Assembly: GCA_020073445.1 (NCBI GenBank)
Contig: JAIQFE010000002.1
Location: forward strand, 186,001-250,000
Direction: 5' to 3'
Length of the DNA stretch: 64,000 bases
From: Terriglobia bacterium
GTDB taxonomy: Bacteria; Acidobacteriota; Terriglobia; Bryobacterales; Bryobacteraceae
Below are positions 1-10,000 of this stretch, in pieces. The notes beneath the pieces are model-generated. The model saw only the letters and a program-made list of their open reading frames with translations. It searched no databases and had not been told where the DNA came from. How positions within the stretch are numbered: the stretch's first letter is position 1; the number at the start of each line of letters is the position of its first letter. The position numbers and the translations under genes are program-made.

Positions 1-549
1 TCTTCCGCATGTCCCCGGCTGTGCCTGCCTCTGAACTTGCTGCCAGCCGAGCAACGCCAAACCAGCTCGCCCATGGTATGGGTTCCTTCCACTGTGCTGG
101 CCGCGCTGGTGCTGCTGGCAGCCGGCGCAACCGCCGCGCTACCGGGATTCGAAAACCGGCGTTATCTCTCCGAGATCAACGCGGAGATCGCCAAAGTACA
201 ACCGGCGGCTGCCCGCGCGGCGGCGATCGATCGCGATATCGACTTGACCCGCAAGCGCACGCTGCTGCTGGATGCATTCCGAGCCCGCAGCAAGGCCGAC
301 ATGGACGTGCTGGCGGAGATGACGCGGCTGTTGGGCCCGCCCGCCTGGCTAACTTCGCTCGATCTTAACGGCCAGCAGGTGGCGGTGGCCGGCGAGACCG
401 ATCAAGCCGCGATTTTATTGAAGGCGATCGATGCTTCGTCTCAGTTCGAGTCTTCCGAATTCGTGTCGCCGCCCGTGCGCACCGCGACCGGCGAGACATT
501 CCGTATCCGGACCACGCGCGAAGCCAGCCGCCAGGGGAAACTTCCATGA
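1..549 (+). CDS. PilN-like inner-membrane assembly protein (5' partial)
   Basis: The reading frame is open from base 1 and ends with TGA at 547-549, so the N-terminus lies outside the window. The visible part has an NLLP motif at the codons from about base 34, one hydrophobic segment (about bases 75-145), then an alpha-helical stretch and a small C-terminal alpha/beta domain. This is the plan of PilN/GspL-type proteins, bitopic inner-membrane components that link the cytoplasmic ATPase side of a type IV pilus or type II secretion machine to the periplasm. The downstream PilO/GspM-like, GspC-like and secretin genes support the call. Sequence identity of this family is low, so the assignment is partly from context. 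Confidence 0.7.
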   Translation, partial: SSACPRLCLPLNLLPAEQRQTSSPMVWVPSTVLAALVLLAAGATAALPGFENRRYLSEINAEIAKVQPAAARAAAIDRDIDLTRKRTLLLDAFRARSKADMDVLAEMTRLLGPPAWLTSLDLNGQQVAVAGETDQAAILLKAIDASSQFESSEFVSPPVRTATGETFRIRTTREASRQGKLP

Positions 550-573
550 GGGCCGCTGCATGAGAACACCTGC

Positions 574-1164
574 ATGAGAACATTAGAACCGCGCGAAAAG
601 AAGGCCCTGATCGCGTTGAGCGCGGCGCTCGCGCTTGCGGCTGTGGTCTTCGCCTACGAATTCTGGCCGGCGGGATCCGCGGTTGCGGCGGATGCTATTC
701 CCCAGTCCGTGCCGCAGATGGAACAGCGCCTGGCAAAGGTGCGCGAGATCGCCGCTACGGTTCCGGGAAAACAGGAGATTCTCAAAAGAGTCGCGGCCGA
801 CCTGGAGACTCGCGAGAAAGGGCTGATCCGCGCGGAAACCGCGCAGCAGGCGCAGGCGCAGGTGATCACCATCCTGCGCGGCCTGGGTGCGGCCGAGGCG
901 CCACCCATCGAAATCCGCGCGACCGAGCTGGGCGCCATCACCACCTTCGGCGACGATTACGGCGCCGTGAACGTCTCGATTCAAGTCGAATGCCGCATCG
1001 AGCAGCTGCTGAATTTCCTGGCCGCTCTGGCCGCGCGGCCGGAGCTGATCGCCACGCGCGACCTGCGCGTGATCGCCGGCGACCCGAAGCAAAAGACGTT
1101 GAACGTCCGCATCACCGTCGCGGGCATCGTGCCGAAGAGTCTCGCGCCGAAGAAGGGAGCGTAA
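574..1164 (+). CDS. PilO/GspM-like inner-membrane protein
   Basis: A 196-residue protein with a short charged cytoplasmic N-terminus (MRTLEPREKKAL), one transmembrane helix (about residues 11-30), a helical coiled region (50-90) and a compact periplasmic domain. This matches the subtype-b GspM/PilO family, which pairs with PilN to build the inner-membrane platform of type II secretion and type IV pilus systems. It begins 24 bp after the PilN-like gene and ends 7 bp before the next gene, so the genes are cotranscribed. The secretion-versus-pilus distinction cannot be made from this fragment of the operon. Confidence 0.72.
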   Translation: MRTLEPREKKALIALSAALALAAVVFAYEFWPAGSAVAADAIPQSVPQMEQRLAKVREIAATVPGKQEILKRVAADLETREKGLIRAETAQQAQAQVITILRGLGAAEAPPIEIRATELGAITTFGDDYGAVNVSIQVECRIEQLLNFLAALAARPELIATRDLRVIAGDPKQKTLNVRITVAGIVPKSLAPKKGA

Positions 1165-1171
1165 GAACCCC

Positions 1172-1900
1172 GTGAACCGCAAGATCATAGCCTTGAATCT
1201 CGCTCTGCTGGCGCTGCTGGGGACGCTCGGATGGATGCTGCGGGCCCACTGGCGCGAGACTCGCGCCCAGGAACTGGCCACCCTCGCCAAGGCAGCCGCG
1301 GCCAAAGCCCAGCTTCCCCCGCCCTCGCTCCCGCCACCTGAGGCCGTTGTGCCCGCCACCTATCTGGAAGTTGCACAGAAAACCCTGTTCTCGAAGGACC
1401 GGAATCCGAATGTGATTATCGAGACCGTTCCCCCGCCGGCGCCCAAGCCCGAGGAGCCGCCTCCACCGCGGCCCGAGTATCACGGGCAGATGGGGCTGGG
1501 CGATCCCGTCGCGTTTCTGAGCGTCGAGAAGGGCGGCCAGAAGGGATTCCATGCCGGCGAAAAAGTGGGGCCTTTCAAGCTGGTTGCGTTCGATCGCGAA
1601 ACCATGACGTTTCAATGGAAAGAAAAAACTCTGCGGTATCCGCTGGAGGAGTTGAAGCCCAAGGAAGCGTCGCCGGTGCAAGCAGGCGTTCCGGCTTCGG
1701 CTCCCGCGCAGGCTGTCTCCGCCGGTCCCGTCATCGGCATTAGTACGAGCAAGGATCCGGTCCTTGGTCCGGCGAACGGTGGAGTTCGCGGATGCATCAC
1801 CGGCGATAACAGCCCGGCTGGCACAGTGAAGGATGGATTCAAGAAAACCATCACTCCTGGCATGTTCGGTCCAATGTGTCAGTGGGAGCCCATTCAATGA
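1172..1900 (+). CDS. GspC/PilP-like periplasmic linker protein
   Basis: A 242-residue protein starting with GTG, with an N-terminal membrane anchor (residues 5-22), a proline/alanine-rich periplasmic linker (about 45-100) and a small beta-rich domain (about 105-165). The arrangement anchor, Pro-rich linker, HR-like domain is that of GspC/PilP proteins, which bridge the inner-membrane platform to the secretin. The position directly before the secretin gene, with a 4-bp ATGA overlap, agrees. The last 70 residues (from about 170) are low-complexity and unassigned. Family assignment is inferred mainly from architecture and context. Confidence 0.55.
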   Translation: MNRKIIALNLALLALLGTLGWMLRAHWRETRAQELATLAKAAAAKAQLPPPSLPPPEAVVPATYLEVAQKTLFSKDRNPNVIIETVPPPAPKPEEPPPPRPEYHGQMGLGDPVAFLSVEKGGQKGFHAGEKVGPFKLVAFDRETMTFQWKEKTLRYPLEELKPKEASPVQAGVPASAPAQAVSAGPVIGISTSKDPVLGPANGGVRGCITGDNSPAGTVKDGFKKTITPGMFGPMCQWEPIQ

Positions 1901-4170
1901 TCATGTTGCGAAACACAAGGTTCTTGATTTCGATGTCGGTTCTGGCCGCCCTGGCGGTCTGGCAGGCGCCGGCGCAGCAACCTCCCGCGCAGCAGGCTCC
2001 CGCGCCGCCCGCGCAGCAACCCCAGCAGCCGCCTGCCCCGCCAACCGCGCAACAGGCGCCCGCTCCGCAGGCGCCCGCGCAGGCTCCTCCGGGACCTGTT
2101 CTGAATTTGCAGGAAGCCTCGCTCACCGAAGTGGTCGACCAGCTCGCGCGCCAGCTGAAAATCAATATCCAATTGGACCCGCGCGTCAAGGGAACCGTGA
2201 CGCTCAACACGTACGGCGAGACGCGGAATCTCGATCCTCGCAATCTGCTCGACATGATTCTGCGCGTCAATGGCTTCGGAATGGTGCAGGAGGGCGAGAT
2301 ATTCCGCGTTGTCCCGATGGCCGATGCCGTGCGCCAGCCGCTGCCGTTTCAGGTCAACGGCAAAGATATTCCCGCCGACGATCAGCTCATCCTCAACCTG
2401 ATTTTCCTGAAGTACGTCAGTGTCGAAGAGCTGAGCAAAATCATCCAGGAATTCACCGACCCGAACGCGGTGATGAAAGTCTATCCTCCGGCGAACCTGC
2501 TGTTCATCCTGGACAGCCGCCGTAACATGCGCCGCTTGATGGAACTGGTGGCGCTCTTCGATAGCGATACTTTTGCCGGCGAACGCGTCCGGCTGTACGA
2601 ACTTCACAACGCGCGGCCATCTGACCTGGTCAAAGAACTGGAGAACATCCTCAAATCGATTTCGCTGGACAGCAAAACTTCTGCCGTGCGATTTCTAGCG
2701 GTGGACCGTATCGGAACCTTAATCGCGGTCGCTCCGAACCCAGGCGTGTTCGATACCGTCGAGACCTGGATCAAGAAACTGGATGTCGCGGTTTCCTCAA
2801 CCTCAGGGGTGATCGACACCTACGTCTATCACGTTCGTTATGGCAACGCCACCTGCTTGGCGCTGGCGATGAATCAGCTGTACATGCCCGCCGGAGCGGC
2901 TGGCATGGGAGGCTACGGATACGGCGGCGGAGCTTATCCGGGAGCGTACGGCGGCGGAGGAGGCTATGGCGGCGGGTACGGTGGCGGAGGAGGCTATGGC
3001 GGCGGGTACGGTGGTGGCGGTTCTCCAGGAGTCGGGTTCGGAGGAGCCACCAGCGGGTACGGCAGCCAGAACAGCTTCAATAGCGGATTCGGCGGCGCGG
3101 CAGAAAGCTGCGGAGCGCTGGGTGCCATGGGAGGCATGGGCATGGGTGGTGGATACGGCTATCCGTCTTTCGGTGGCTATGCGGCACAAACGGCAGTCGC
3201 TCCCGTGGTGGGTCCGCTGGGAGCCGCGCCCGCTGGCACCGCTACGGCCGCTGCGGGAGCGCCCGCTGTAGCCGGCGGGGAAGCTTCGCAACGCCCGCCT
3301 CGTATCGTCGCCAATCCGCTGGACAATTCTCTGCTGATTCAGGCCGACGCTCAGCAGTACCAGGGCATACTGAAGCTGCTCAAGGAACTGGATGTGATGC
3401 CCCGTCAGATTCTGCTCGAAGCAAAAATCTACTCCGTGGTGATGTCCGGCAGCTTTGCTATGGGCGTGAACTATTACTTTCAGAAGGTGAGCGGACAGGA
3501 ACGCAAGCCACTGGCGAGCTTGGTGAACAGTGTCACGCAGATGTCGGCGGGAATGCTGGTTGGCCAGGCCAAGGAGCTGCTCGCCTTCTTGAGCCTTTCC
3601 GACAACGCTTCCAACGCTCGCGTAATCTCCGAGCCTAGCCTTATCGCCACCGATAGTATTCCGGCTGCCATCAACGTCGGTTCGCAAGTTCCGGTACTCA
3701 CAGGTACGGTCATTACGCCCGGAGGCGGAACCAACACGCAGACCCAGGGCATCTCCTCGCATAACACGGGAGTGACCCTGCAGGTGAACGCGCGCGTGAA
3801 CCCCAGCGGCGTGGTCACTTTGATCATCGATCAGGAGATCAGCAGCCCAGCGCCTACCACAACCTCGAACATTCAGACGCCGTCCTTCAATCAGCAGGTA
3901 GTGCAAACCCAGATCACCATGCAGGACGGCGATACCGTGGCCATCGGCGGCCTCATCTCGGAAAATACCAATAGCGGGTCGTCCGGCATTCCGGGGCTGA
4001 ACCGCCTCCCCTACGTCGGCGGGATATTCGGCAACAAGACCTACAACCACGACCGCAGCGAACTGATCATCTTCATGACCCCCCACGTCATCTACGACAC
4101 CAACGATCTTCTGGAAGCCAGCCAGGAACTGAAGAACAGCGTCCGGCACCTCCGCAAGTACACCAATTAG
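1897..4170 (+). CDS. Secretin (GspD/PilQ family outer-membrane channel)
   Basis: Outer-membrane secretin of a type II secretion or type IV pilus system, 757 residues from the ATG that overlaps the preceding stop (ATGA). An in-frame GTG at 1876 is possible but less likely. In order: signal peptide (1-27), Pro/Gln-rich spacer (28-66), N0 domain (67-135), three ring-building N domains (from about 164, 230 and 307), a long Gly/Tyr-rich loop (about 335-430) inside the third, and the secretin core (500-757). The core ends with the family signature: GLISENTNSG, then a PGLNRLPYVGGIFG stretch and RSELIIFMTPHVI. The Gly-rich loop contains a perfect tandem DNA repeat listed separately. Confidence 0.93.
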   Translation: MIMLRNTRFLISMSVLAALAVWQAPAQQPPAQQAPAPPAQQPQQPPAPPTAQQAPAPQAPAQAPPGPVLNLQEASLTEVVDQLARQLKINIQLDPRVKGTVTLNTYGETRNLDPRNLLDMILRVNGFGMVQEGEIFRVVPMADAVRQPLPFQVNGKDIPADDQLILNLIFLKYVSVEELSKIIQEFTDPNAVMKVYPPANLLFILDSRRNMRRLMELVALFDSDTFAGERVRLYELHNARPSDLVKELENILKSISLDSKTSAVRFLAVDRIGTLIAVAPNPGVFDTVETWIKKLDVAVSSTSGVIDTYVYHVRYGNATCLALAMNQLYMPAGAAGMGGYGYGGGAYPGAYGGGGGYGGGYGGGGGYGGGYGGGGSPGVGFGGATSGYGSQNSFNSGFGGAAESCGALGAMGGMGMGGGYGYPSFGGYAAQTAVAPVVGPLGAAPAGTATAAAGAPAVAGGEASQRPPRIVANPLDNSLLIQADAQQYQGILKLLKELDVMPRQILLEAKIYSVVMSGSFAMGVNYYFQKVSGQERKPLASLVNSVTQMSAGMLVGQAKELLAFLSLSDNASNARVISEPSLIATDSIPAAINVGSQVPVLTGTVITPGGGTNTQTQGISSHNTGVTLQVNARVNPSGVVTLIIDQEISSPAPTTTSNIQTPSFNQQVVQTQITMQDGDTVAIGGLISENTNSGSSGIPGLNRLPYVGGIFGNKTYNHDRSELIIFMTPHVIYDTNDLLEASQELKNSVRHLRKYTN
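2953..3012 (+). repeat. Perfect 2 x 30-bp tandem repeat in the secretin glycine loop
   Basis: Bases 2953-2982 and 2983-3012 are identical and in frame, each encoding ten residues rich in Gly and Tyr. They sit inside the flexible loop of the third N domain. In-frame perfect repeats of this type arise by slipped-strand duplication and may vary in copy number between strains. Confidence 0.9.
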
Positions 4171-4639
4171 CGGCGGATAGACCTCCAGGGACCTCGCGCC
4201 GGATACCATTCGGACCCGCTTTTTCTCCGTTCGGTCCCATCCAGCCGGTTTTGGCTGCTAAAGTTTGTTTACAAAGCCGTCGAGTGGTATCAATTGAGAC
4301 AGTCCCGAGAAGGGCTGGACGCTTGAGTCAGGGAGCGCAAGTATCACTTTTTGCTTGACTTGAACCGCGGGAGAGTGTTATCTATATTCTGACTGCGTCC
4401 AGGGTGTAACAGCTTTAGCAGTTTTTTTAAGCGGCATTCATTGACCGTGGATCCGCGAGCACATAGAAGCAACAAAGAGAAGTCGAAAACAAAATGAGCT
4501 TTGAAAGAGTGACGAGCACGGAGCGGCCGACAGGTTATCAAGAGGCTCGAGTCCCGCGTTCGGGACGACAGGATTGAGGCTCAGGTTGAAAAAGAGAACT
4601 TCCATCAATTCAAATTTTAGATCTCACAAGGAGAAGGAA
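4171..4639 (+). other. Intergenic region with long leader upstream of the exported protein gene
   Basis: 469 bp between the secretin stop and the next start codon. It contains a plausible sigma-70 promoter (4355-4384), which would give an untranslated leader of about 250 nt. The leader is A-rich toward its end and finishes with a strong ribosome binding site, AAGGAGAAGG at 4628-4637, two bases before ATG 4640. I saw no recognisable riboswitch or small RNA. A short open frame on the minus strand here lacks coding character. Confidence 0.6.
4355..4384 (+). promoter_or_regulatory. Putative sigma-70 promoter
   Basis: TTGACT at 4355-4360, then TATCTA at 4379-4384 (18-bp spacer) or TTATCT at 4378-4383 (17 bp). 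It is the best promoter-like sequence in the gap after the secretin gene and points at the large exported protein gene at 4640. Confidence 0.5.
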
Positions 4640-6901
4640 ATGGCAGATTTTCGCAGATGTCTTTATGCGCTCGCCCTAGTGGCCCTGCTCGCGGGGTTCA
4701 CGGCGTCGGCTAGCGCACAAGCGTTCCAATGTTCCAACACTACTTCGAATCCTCCCCTCGTTCGGGCGGAAGGTTACGCGGAGTTGTTGGGAAACATCCA
4801 GCTTGATTGTACGGGTGGTACGCCCACGCCCAACGGTCAGGCTGTTCCGACGGTCAACATCCAGGTGAACCTTGATGTGAACGTCACCAGCATGGTCACG
4901 GCGATTTTGCCCGGAACCAGCGTTGAATTTCTCGAAGCACTGTTGATTGTCGATGAGCCCAACTCCTCCACCAACGGCCGGCCGTTCCTGAACTGCGGCC
5001 GTACGGAGGCTCCTGACAATACCCAGGCTGGCGCAGGTGTTTGCGGCATCGTAAGCACGGGCGTTCCGCAGAATACCTACGATGGCACCGTCGGTCACCC
5101 CAACGTTTTCCAGGGGCGTTCCTTGGCGCTCATCACGGGTCAGTACAACCAGGTGGTTTTCGCCGGTATCCCGATTGATCCGCCCGGAACAACGTGCTCC
5201 AATCCGGTCAACGGCCTCTGCCATCGCATCATCCGCATCACCAATCTTCGCGGGGATGCTACCGCCAAGTCGGTAGTCGTGGCCAACGTCACCCAGACCA
5301 TCACCTCGACCCTGGTTATCAACCCGTTCAACGGTCTTCCCGTGGACAACACTGTGCACCCGGTCGCGACGGTAACTCTTGGCTTGGCTGGCACGCAGCT
5401 GACCCGCACGGTCAAAGGCATCGCGGGTATCCCGGGCGCCAAGATCGACTTCGTTCAGTGCACTTCGCTGGCGCTGCAGGAGCAAGGCCTGGTATATAGC
5501 TTCACGGAGGGCTTCAACAACTCCTTTAAGCCGCTGAGCACCACTCAGGTCTACAACAACGGCGTCGCCAAGCCTAATTACAACTACACTGGGGGCGGTT
5601 TGCCGAACGTCACTGTGACCACTGTTGCCAACAACGAGAACGTTCCGGGTGCCGAATACGACACGGAAAGCGGTTTCGTCAACAGCTTCGCAGCAGCGCA
5701 GGGTGATAATCCTCTGGACCCCCTTCATTTAGGGGCCGGTCTCGGCATTCCATTCTCTAACGCCGGTGGTGGAGCTACCAACATCGTTGCCGCTGGTATC
5801 GCCACTCAGGGTACGCGCTTGATGATTAGCTTCTCAAGCATCCCGAATGGCAGCGTTGTGTCTGCACCTCCCGTGGTACAGCTGGTCAACGTCGTCAGTG
5901 GCGGGAACTCGGGTGTGGCAGTGCTGGTAACGGGCACTACCGCGAGCGGTTTCGGTGGAACACCCACCACGCCGAGCGTTGCCAACACGCCGGTGCCGGT
6001 TGCGGGTATTCCGCTCGTCAATGGCGTCCCGGGTACTCCGTATCCTGGATTCGCCGTCTACGAGATCTACTTCGCCAACCCCAACGCTCTCGAGAGACTC
6101 TCGGTACCGTTGTCCGTGACTGGAACTCCCAATCTGCCGTCTAACCTGCCGCAACCCGGCGTGAAGGCGCAGATCCAGGGCAGCTTCGCTCCGTTCTACG
6201 ATCCGCTTGATGCGGTCAGAAGGGCAGCCTTCTCCACCGGACCCGCGGGAACCGAAGTCCCCTCGCCGGTATTCCCGTCGGTCGTAGCCACTCTGCCGAT
6301 TCCGCGCTTCATGCGGATCCAGCCGGCGATTGACTTCTACCAGATCAATCGCTGCTCTTGCAACCTGCTGTTCCCGTATGTAACCAATGCGGCGACGGCC
6401 GGCGGCAGCTTCGACACTGGAATCGCGATCGCCAACACGTCCGTCGATCCTGGCAACAAGAGTCCTGGATTCTTCGGATTCACCGGTGCCGCTCAGAATG
6501 GTGCCGTTCAGCTGTGGTTCTACAACAAGAACGCCAGCCCGTCTGCCGAACCGAACTTCCTCGGCCAGACCAACACGCAGTGCACTAACGTCACGACCCC
6601 CGGCAGCTGTTCTGGAACGCTTACCGATGTTCCTGCCGGCGGTATGCTCACCTACACGCTGTTCAACGGCGGCGCTATCAATGGGGCCACTCCGGCTGGA
6701 TCAGTTCTGTTGCCTGCCACCGGCTTCACTGGCTATATCATTGCTCAGGCGCGATTCCAGTTCTGCCACGGCTTTGCTTTCATCAGCAAGCAGGGCGCTG
6801 GATTCCAGGCGGACAACTTGGCGATGGGCTACCTGGCCCTCGTCCTTGACACGCCGGCGTCGTCCCGGACCGCCTCCACTTCGGAGAACCTGGGTAACTA
6901 A
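4640..6901 (+). CDS. Large exported protein of unknown function
   Basis: I do not recognise a characterised family. From ATG 4640, chosen because of the strong ribosome binding site just before it, the protein has 753 residues. It has a clean signal peptide (MADFRRCLYALALVALLAGF, then ASASAQA), so it is exported. The mature protein is rich in Asn, Thr, Val, Gly and Pro, has few charged residues, and several scattered Cys that could form disulfides. This composition is typical of beta-rich surface proteins in Acidobacteriota. It has its own promoter and terminator, so it is likely a highly expressed monocistronic gene. Placement after the secretin operon makes it a candidate substrate or surface partner of that machine, which is inference only. 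Confidence 0.8.
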   Translation: MADFRRCLYALALVALLAGFTASASAQAFQCSNTTSNPPLVRAEGYAELLGNIQLDCTGGTPTPNGQAVPTVNIQVNLDVNVTSMVTAILPGTSVEFLEALLIVDEPNSSTNGRPFLNCGRTEAPDNTQAGAGVCGIVSTGVPQNTYDGTVGHPNVFQGRSLALITGQYNQVVFAGIPIDPPGTTCSNPVNGLCHRIIRITNLRGDATAKSVVVANVTQTITSTLVINPFNGLPVDNTVHPVATVTLGLAGTQLTRTVKGIAGIPGAKIDFVQCTSLALQEQGLVYSFTEGFNNSFKPLSTTQVYNNGVAKPNYNYTGGGLPNVTVTTVANNENVPGAEYDTESGFVNSFAAAQGDNPLDPLHLGAGLGIPFSNAGGGATNIVAAGIATQGTRLMISFSSIPNGSVVSAPPVVQLVNVVSGGNSGVAVLVTGTTASGFGGTPTTPSVANTPVPVAGIPLVNGVPGTPYPGFAVYEIYFANPNALERLSVPLSVTGTPNLPSNLPQPGVKAQIQGSFAPFYDPLDAVRRAAFSTGPAGTEVPSPVFPSVVATLPIPRFMRIQPAIDFYQINRCSCNLLFPYVTNAATAGGSFDTGIAIANTSVDPGNKSPGFFGFTGAAQNGAVQLWFYNKNASPSAEPNFLGQTNTQCTNVTTPGSCSGTLTDVPAGGMLTYTLFNGGAINGATPAGSVLLPATGFTGYIIAQARFQFCHGFAFISKQGAGFQADNLAMGYLALVLDTPASSRTASTSENLGN

Positions 6902-6922
6902 GCAGTACGTTTCGTAAGCATG

Positions 6923-6960
6923 AAAGGGAGGAGCTTCGGCTCCTCCCTTTTTGCTTTTTC
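6923..6960 (+). terminator. Strong intrinsic terminator
   Basis: A perfect 12-bp stem (6923-6934 with 6939-6950) closed by a TTCG tetraloop and followed by a T-rich tail (TTGCTTTTTC). It lies 21 bp after the stop of the large exported protein gene. Confidence 0.95.
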
Positions 6961-7000
6961 GGTGCCGTGGTTTCTAAAACATTTCGACTAAATTTTGCTT

Positions 7001-7029
7001 TTGGCTTTCAAGGCGTCGAATGATATACT
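7001..7029 (+). promoter_or_regulatory. Sigma-70 promoter of the giant exported protein gene
   Basis: TTGGCT at 7001-7006, a 17-bp spacer, and TATACT at 7024-7029. Transcription would begin near 7036. That excludes the in-frame TTG at 6995 as the start codon and supports ATG 7079. Confidence 0.7.
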
Positions 7030-7078
7030 CATTTGTGTTCCCGCCGCGTCCTTCCGATATCTCCCTAGAGGTCTGTCC

Positions 7079-10000
7079 ATGGTGAAACCATTTCCGTACC
7101 TTGCTGTCTGCATCTATCTGGCTGCTGCGTCGGCCGCATTTGCTCAGAGCAGCTATGTCTTCCAGCTGCCGGGCGTGGCACAGAGCGGAAGGCCACCCCA
7201 GATTATCGGGCTGGGCGACAACGATTTTGTGCGCAAACTTGGACCGGCCACCAACCCTGGGTTCGCGGGCGCGACGCGAATGCTGGCTACGCCAAACGGA
7301 GCGAAGTTCTATATTGTGGGTACCGGCGGAACCTTGTCGGCGACTTCGGCATTGGGAGCCGTGACTCCCATACCCGCCGCCATCGCCGGGGCGGTAAACG
7401 ACATTACAGTCACACCCGACGGCAAGTACCTGCTGGTCGCCGCGGACCACTTCTACGTAATCAATACCACCACGGACTCTCTTCAGGTCGACGCCGATAC
7501 CGGAATCCCTAACGGCGCCACCCCCGTCGGTGTTGCTGTCAGCCATGACGCCAAAACCGCGTGGATTCTCACTAACTCGACCACAGGCAGCACCGTCACG
7601 GCTCTGGATTTGGCCAGCTTCCAAACTTCACCCACGCAATTGAGCCTGCTTTCCGGCACCACCTCGATGACGCTGTCGCCGCGTGGTCTGCTGTACGTCA
7701 GTACCAAGGCGAACCGGATACTTGAAATCGACCCGGTGACGATGAGTATTACCAACCTTGGGCAGATAACCGTCCCCGGACAGGCGGGCCCTCTGCAATT
7801 CACTCCCGACGGGAATACCGCATATTTCGTAAATCTTAACGTTTGCGCGACCTGTTCGCCTGTATTCCAACTGAATGTCCAGTCACATTCGATAAGTACC
7901 TGGGTGCCGCAGGATGGCAGCTTTCCCCCGACGATAGACCAGGTGCTGGTCGCAGGCAACAGCCGCATCTTTGGGATATCTTTGGCGAACACCACTCTGT
8001 ATGACATAACCCCGGCGCCGCTGGCAGTGGCGCCCAGCGCGCTCAGTGCAACCGCCGCCGCGCTCCCGGTCAGCAGTGTTTTCGCGGCCGCCGTATCGAA
8101 TGAAGTTCCTTCCGCCCGCTACATCTATCTCTTGTTTACCGACCACAATTTCTATCGCGTGAACCTGGGCAACAACGGCGTCGAACAGACCGCTACACTG
8201 GACCCGATCGATGGCGTCGTTCTGCAGTTCGTTCCGGTTCCGGCGCAGTCCGGCGCAGCCAGCCTGACTCCTGTCAACGTATCCCAGGGAGTGACTCCGG
8301 GTGGAACGACTGTTCTCATCGCACAAGTTCTCGACGCGGTAGGCCGTCCTGTATACGGCGCGCCTGTGACTTTCTCCGCGGCCGACCCGACCGCCGGAAT
8401 TTCGATTACAAATCCCTCGGTTACCACTACAGCGGGAGGCTGGGCGCAAGCTACGGTAACGGCTCCCGCCACCACCGGTAACTTCACTGTCGTTGCGAGC
8501 AGCGGAACGCTGTCTGCGAACTTTGTTCTCAATGTGAGCGGGACCGGCGGTTCCGGCGGAGGAAGCGGAAACTCCCAGATGACCATTTACGCCGGCGACG
8601 GTCAGCTCCTCGCGCAGACCGGAACTACTACGCTGCCTTTGACGGTAAAGCTCACCGACGCGAGCGGAAATCCGGTGCCGAATGCCCAGGTTTTGTTCGC
8701 AGTCACCGAAGGTATCGGAAGCGTCATCGCGCTCAATCAAAGCGTTACCGATGCAGCTGGCTTGGCCAGAGCCAACTTTACATCCGGCAGCCTTCCGACT
8801 GGAACGAGGGTCTTACTCAGCAAGGTCACGGCGACTTCTGCCGTCGGCACGGTAGAGTTTTACGAGATTACTCAGGACGCGCTTCTCAATAACGTCCAAT
8901 CACCTAACTCGTTCATTATTGTTCCTTCGGGTGTCCGCAAGGTCTCTGTTCCGCAGGGCGGGGTTCTCCCTGCCGGGATCAAGGTCCAGACGTTCGCGGA
9001 GAACACGGGCCAGCCCATTCCCAACGTGGGCCTGAGGCTCGCCGATCCGGCTAATCTCAGCGCACCGTCCCCAATTGCTTCCTGCAAGGGTCTTTCGCGA
9101 GGCGATAACAATGGAATTTCCACGTGCGACGTGGTCGCCGCATGCCAACTCGATGCAATCCTTCCGCATGACTATGGAGTCTTCCTTAGTGTCGGCGAGT
9201 ACCAGCAATTCAGCATCACTGTTACCGTCACACCCGGAACACCATCGCTGTTCACTCCGATCTCCCCGCTCAATCAGTCGGGTGCCGCGGGCAACTCGCT
9301 TTCGCTCCTGGCGCGTGTTACTGACGGCTGCGGTCAGCCGGTATCGGTCAGCGGGTTGAGCTGGGGCCTCCTCCAAGGTTCCGCCCCGGCCACCCTATCG
9401 AAGACGCAGAGTTCTTCGGACGCGGGCGGAAATGTCTCGGCCACCGTTACGCTTGGTCAGACCGCCGGCGTCGTGCAGGTCCAGCTCTCAGGTCCGGGCG
9501 TCACTCCCATCATCTTCAACATCACGAATCAAGTCTCCGTCTCCGGGATTTCCCTGGTGAGCGGCGGCGGACAGTCCGTTCTGGTCGGGCAGCCGTTCGC
9601 CCAGCCCGTGATCTTCTTTGTCCACGATGCGGGGAATCACCCGGTGCAGGGCGCATCGGTTACTTTTTCGGTATCCGGCAGCGCGTCGATTTCCTCTTTG
9701 GCTACGGTGACAACCGATGCGCAAGGCCGGGCGCAGGTCACGGTGACAGCCGGCAGCACTCCGGGGAATATTGTCGTTACCGCGACCTCCGGCACATCGA
9801 GTGCGACCGCAACTCTGTCGTCACACGCCGCCGGACCCACCATCACGAGTAGTAGCTTCACGAACGCCGCCAGCGGTGCCGTCGGAATGGCTCCCTGCGG
9901 ATTTGTCACGGTAACCGGGACCGGAGTCGCCCCGACCGTTCAGGGCGTGCTCTCCGCTGTGACCTTCTTCGGCGCTTACCCGTATAGTCTCGGTGGACTC

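Noticed and set aside
2803-4209. 468-codon open frame on the minus strand opposite the secretin gene
   Set aside because: It is a GC-rich antisense shadow of the secretin gene; the plus-strand frame has clear family motifs.
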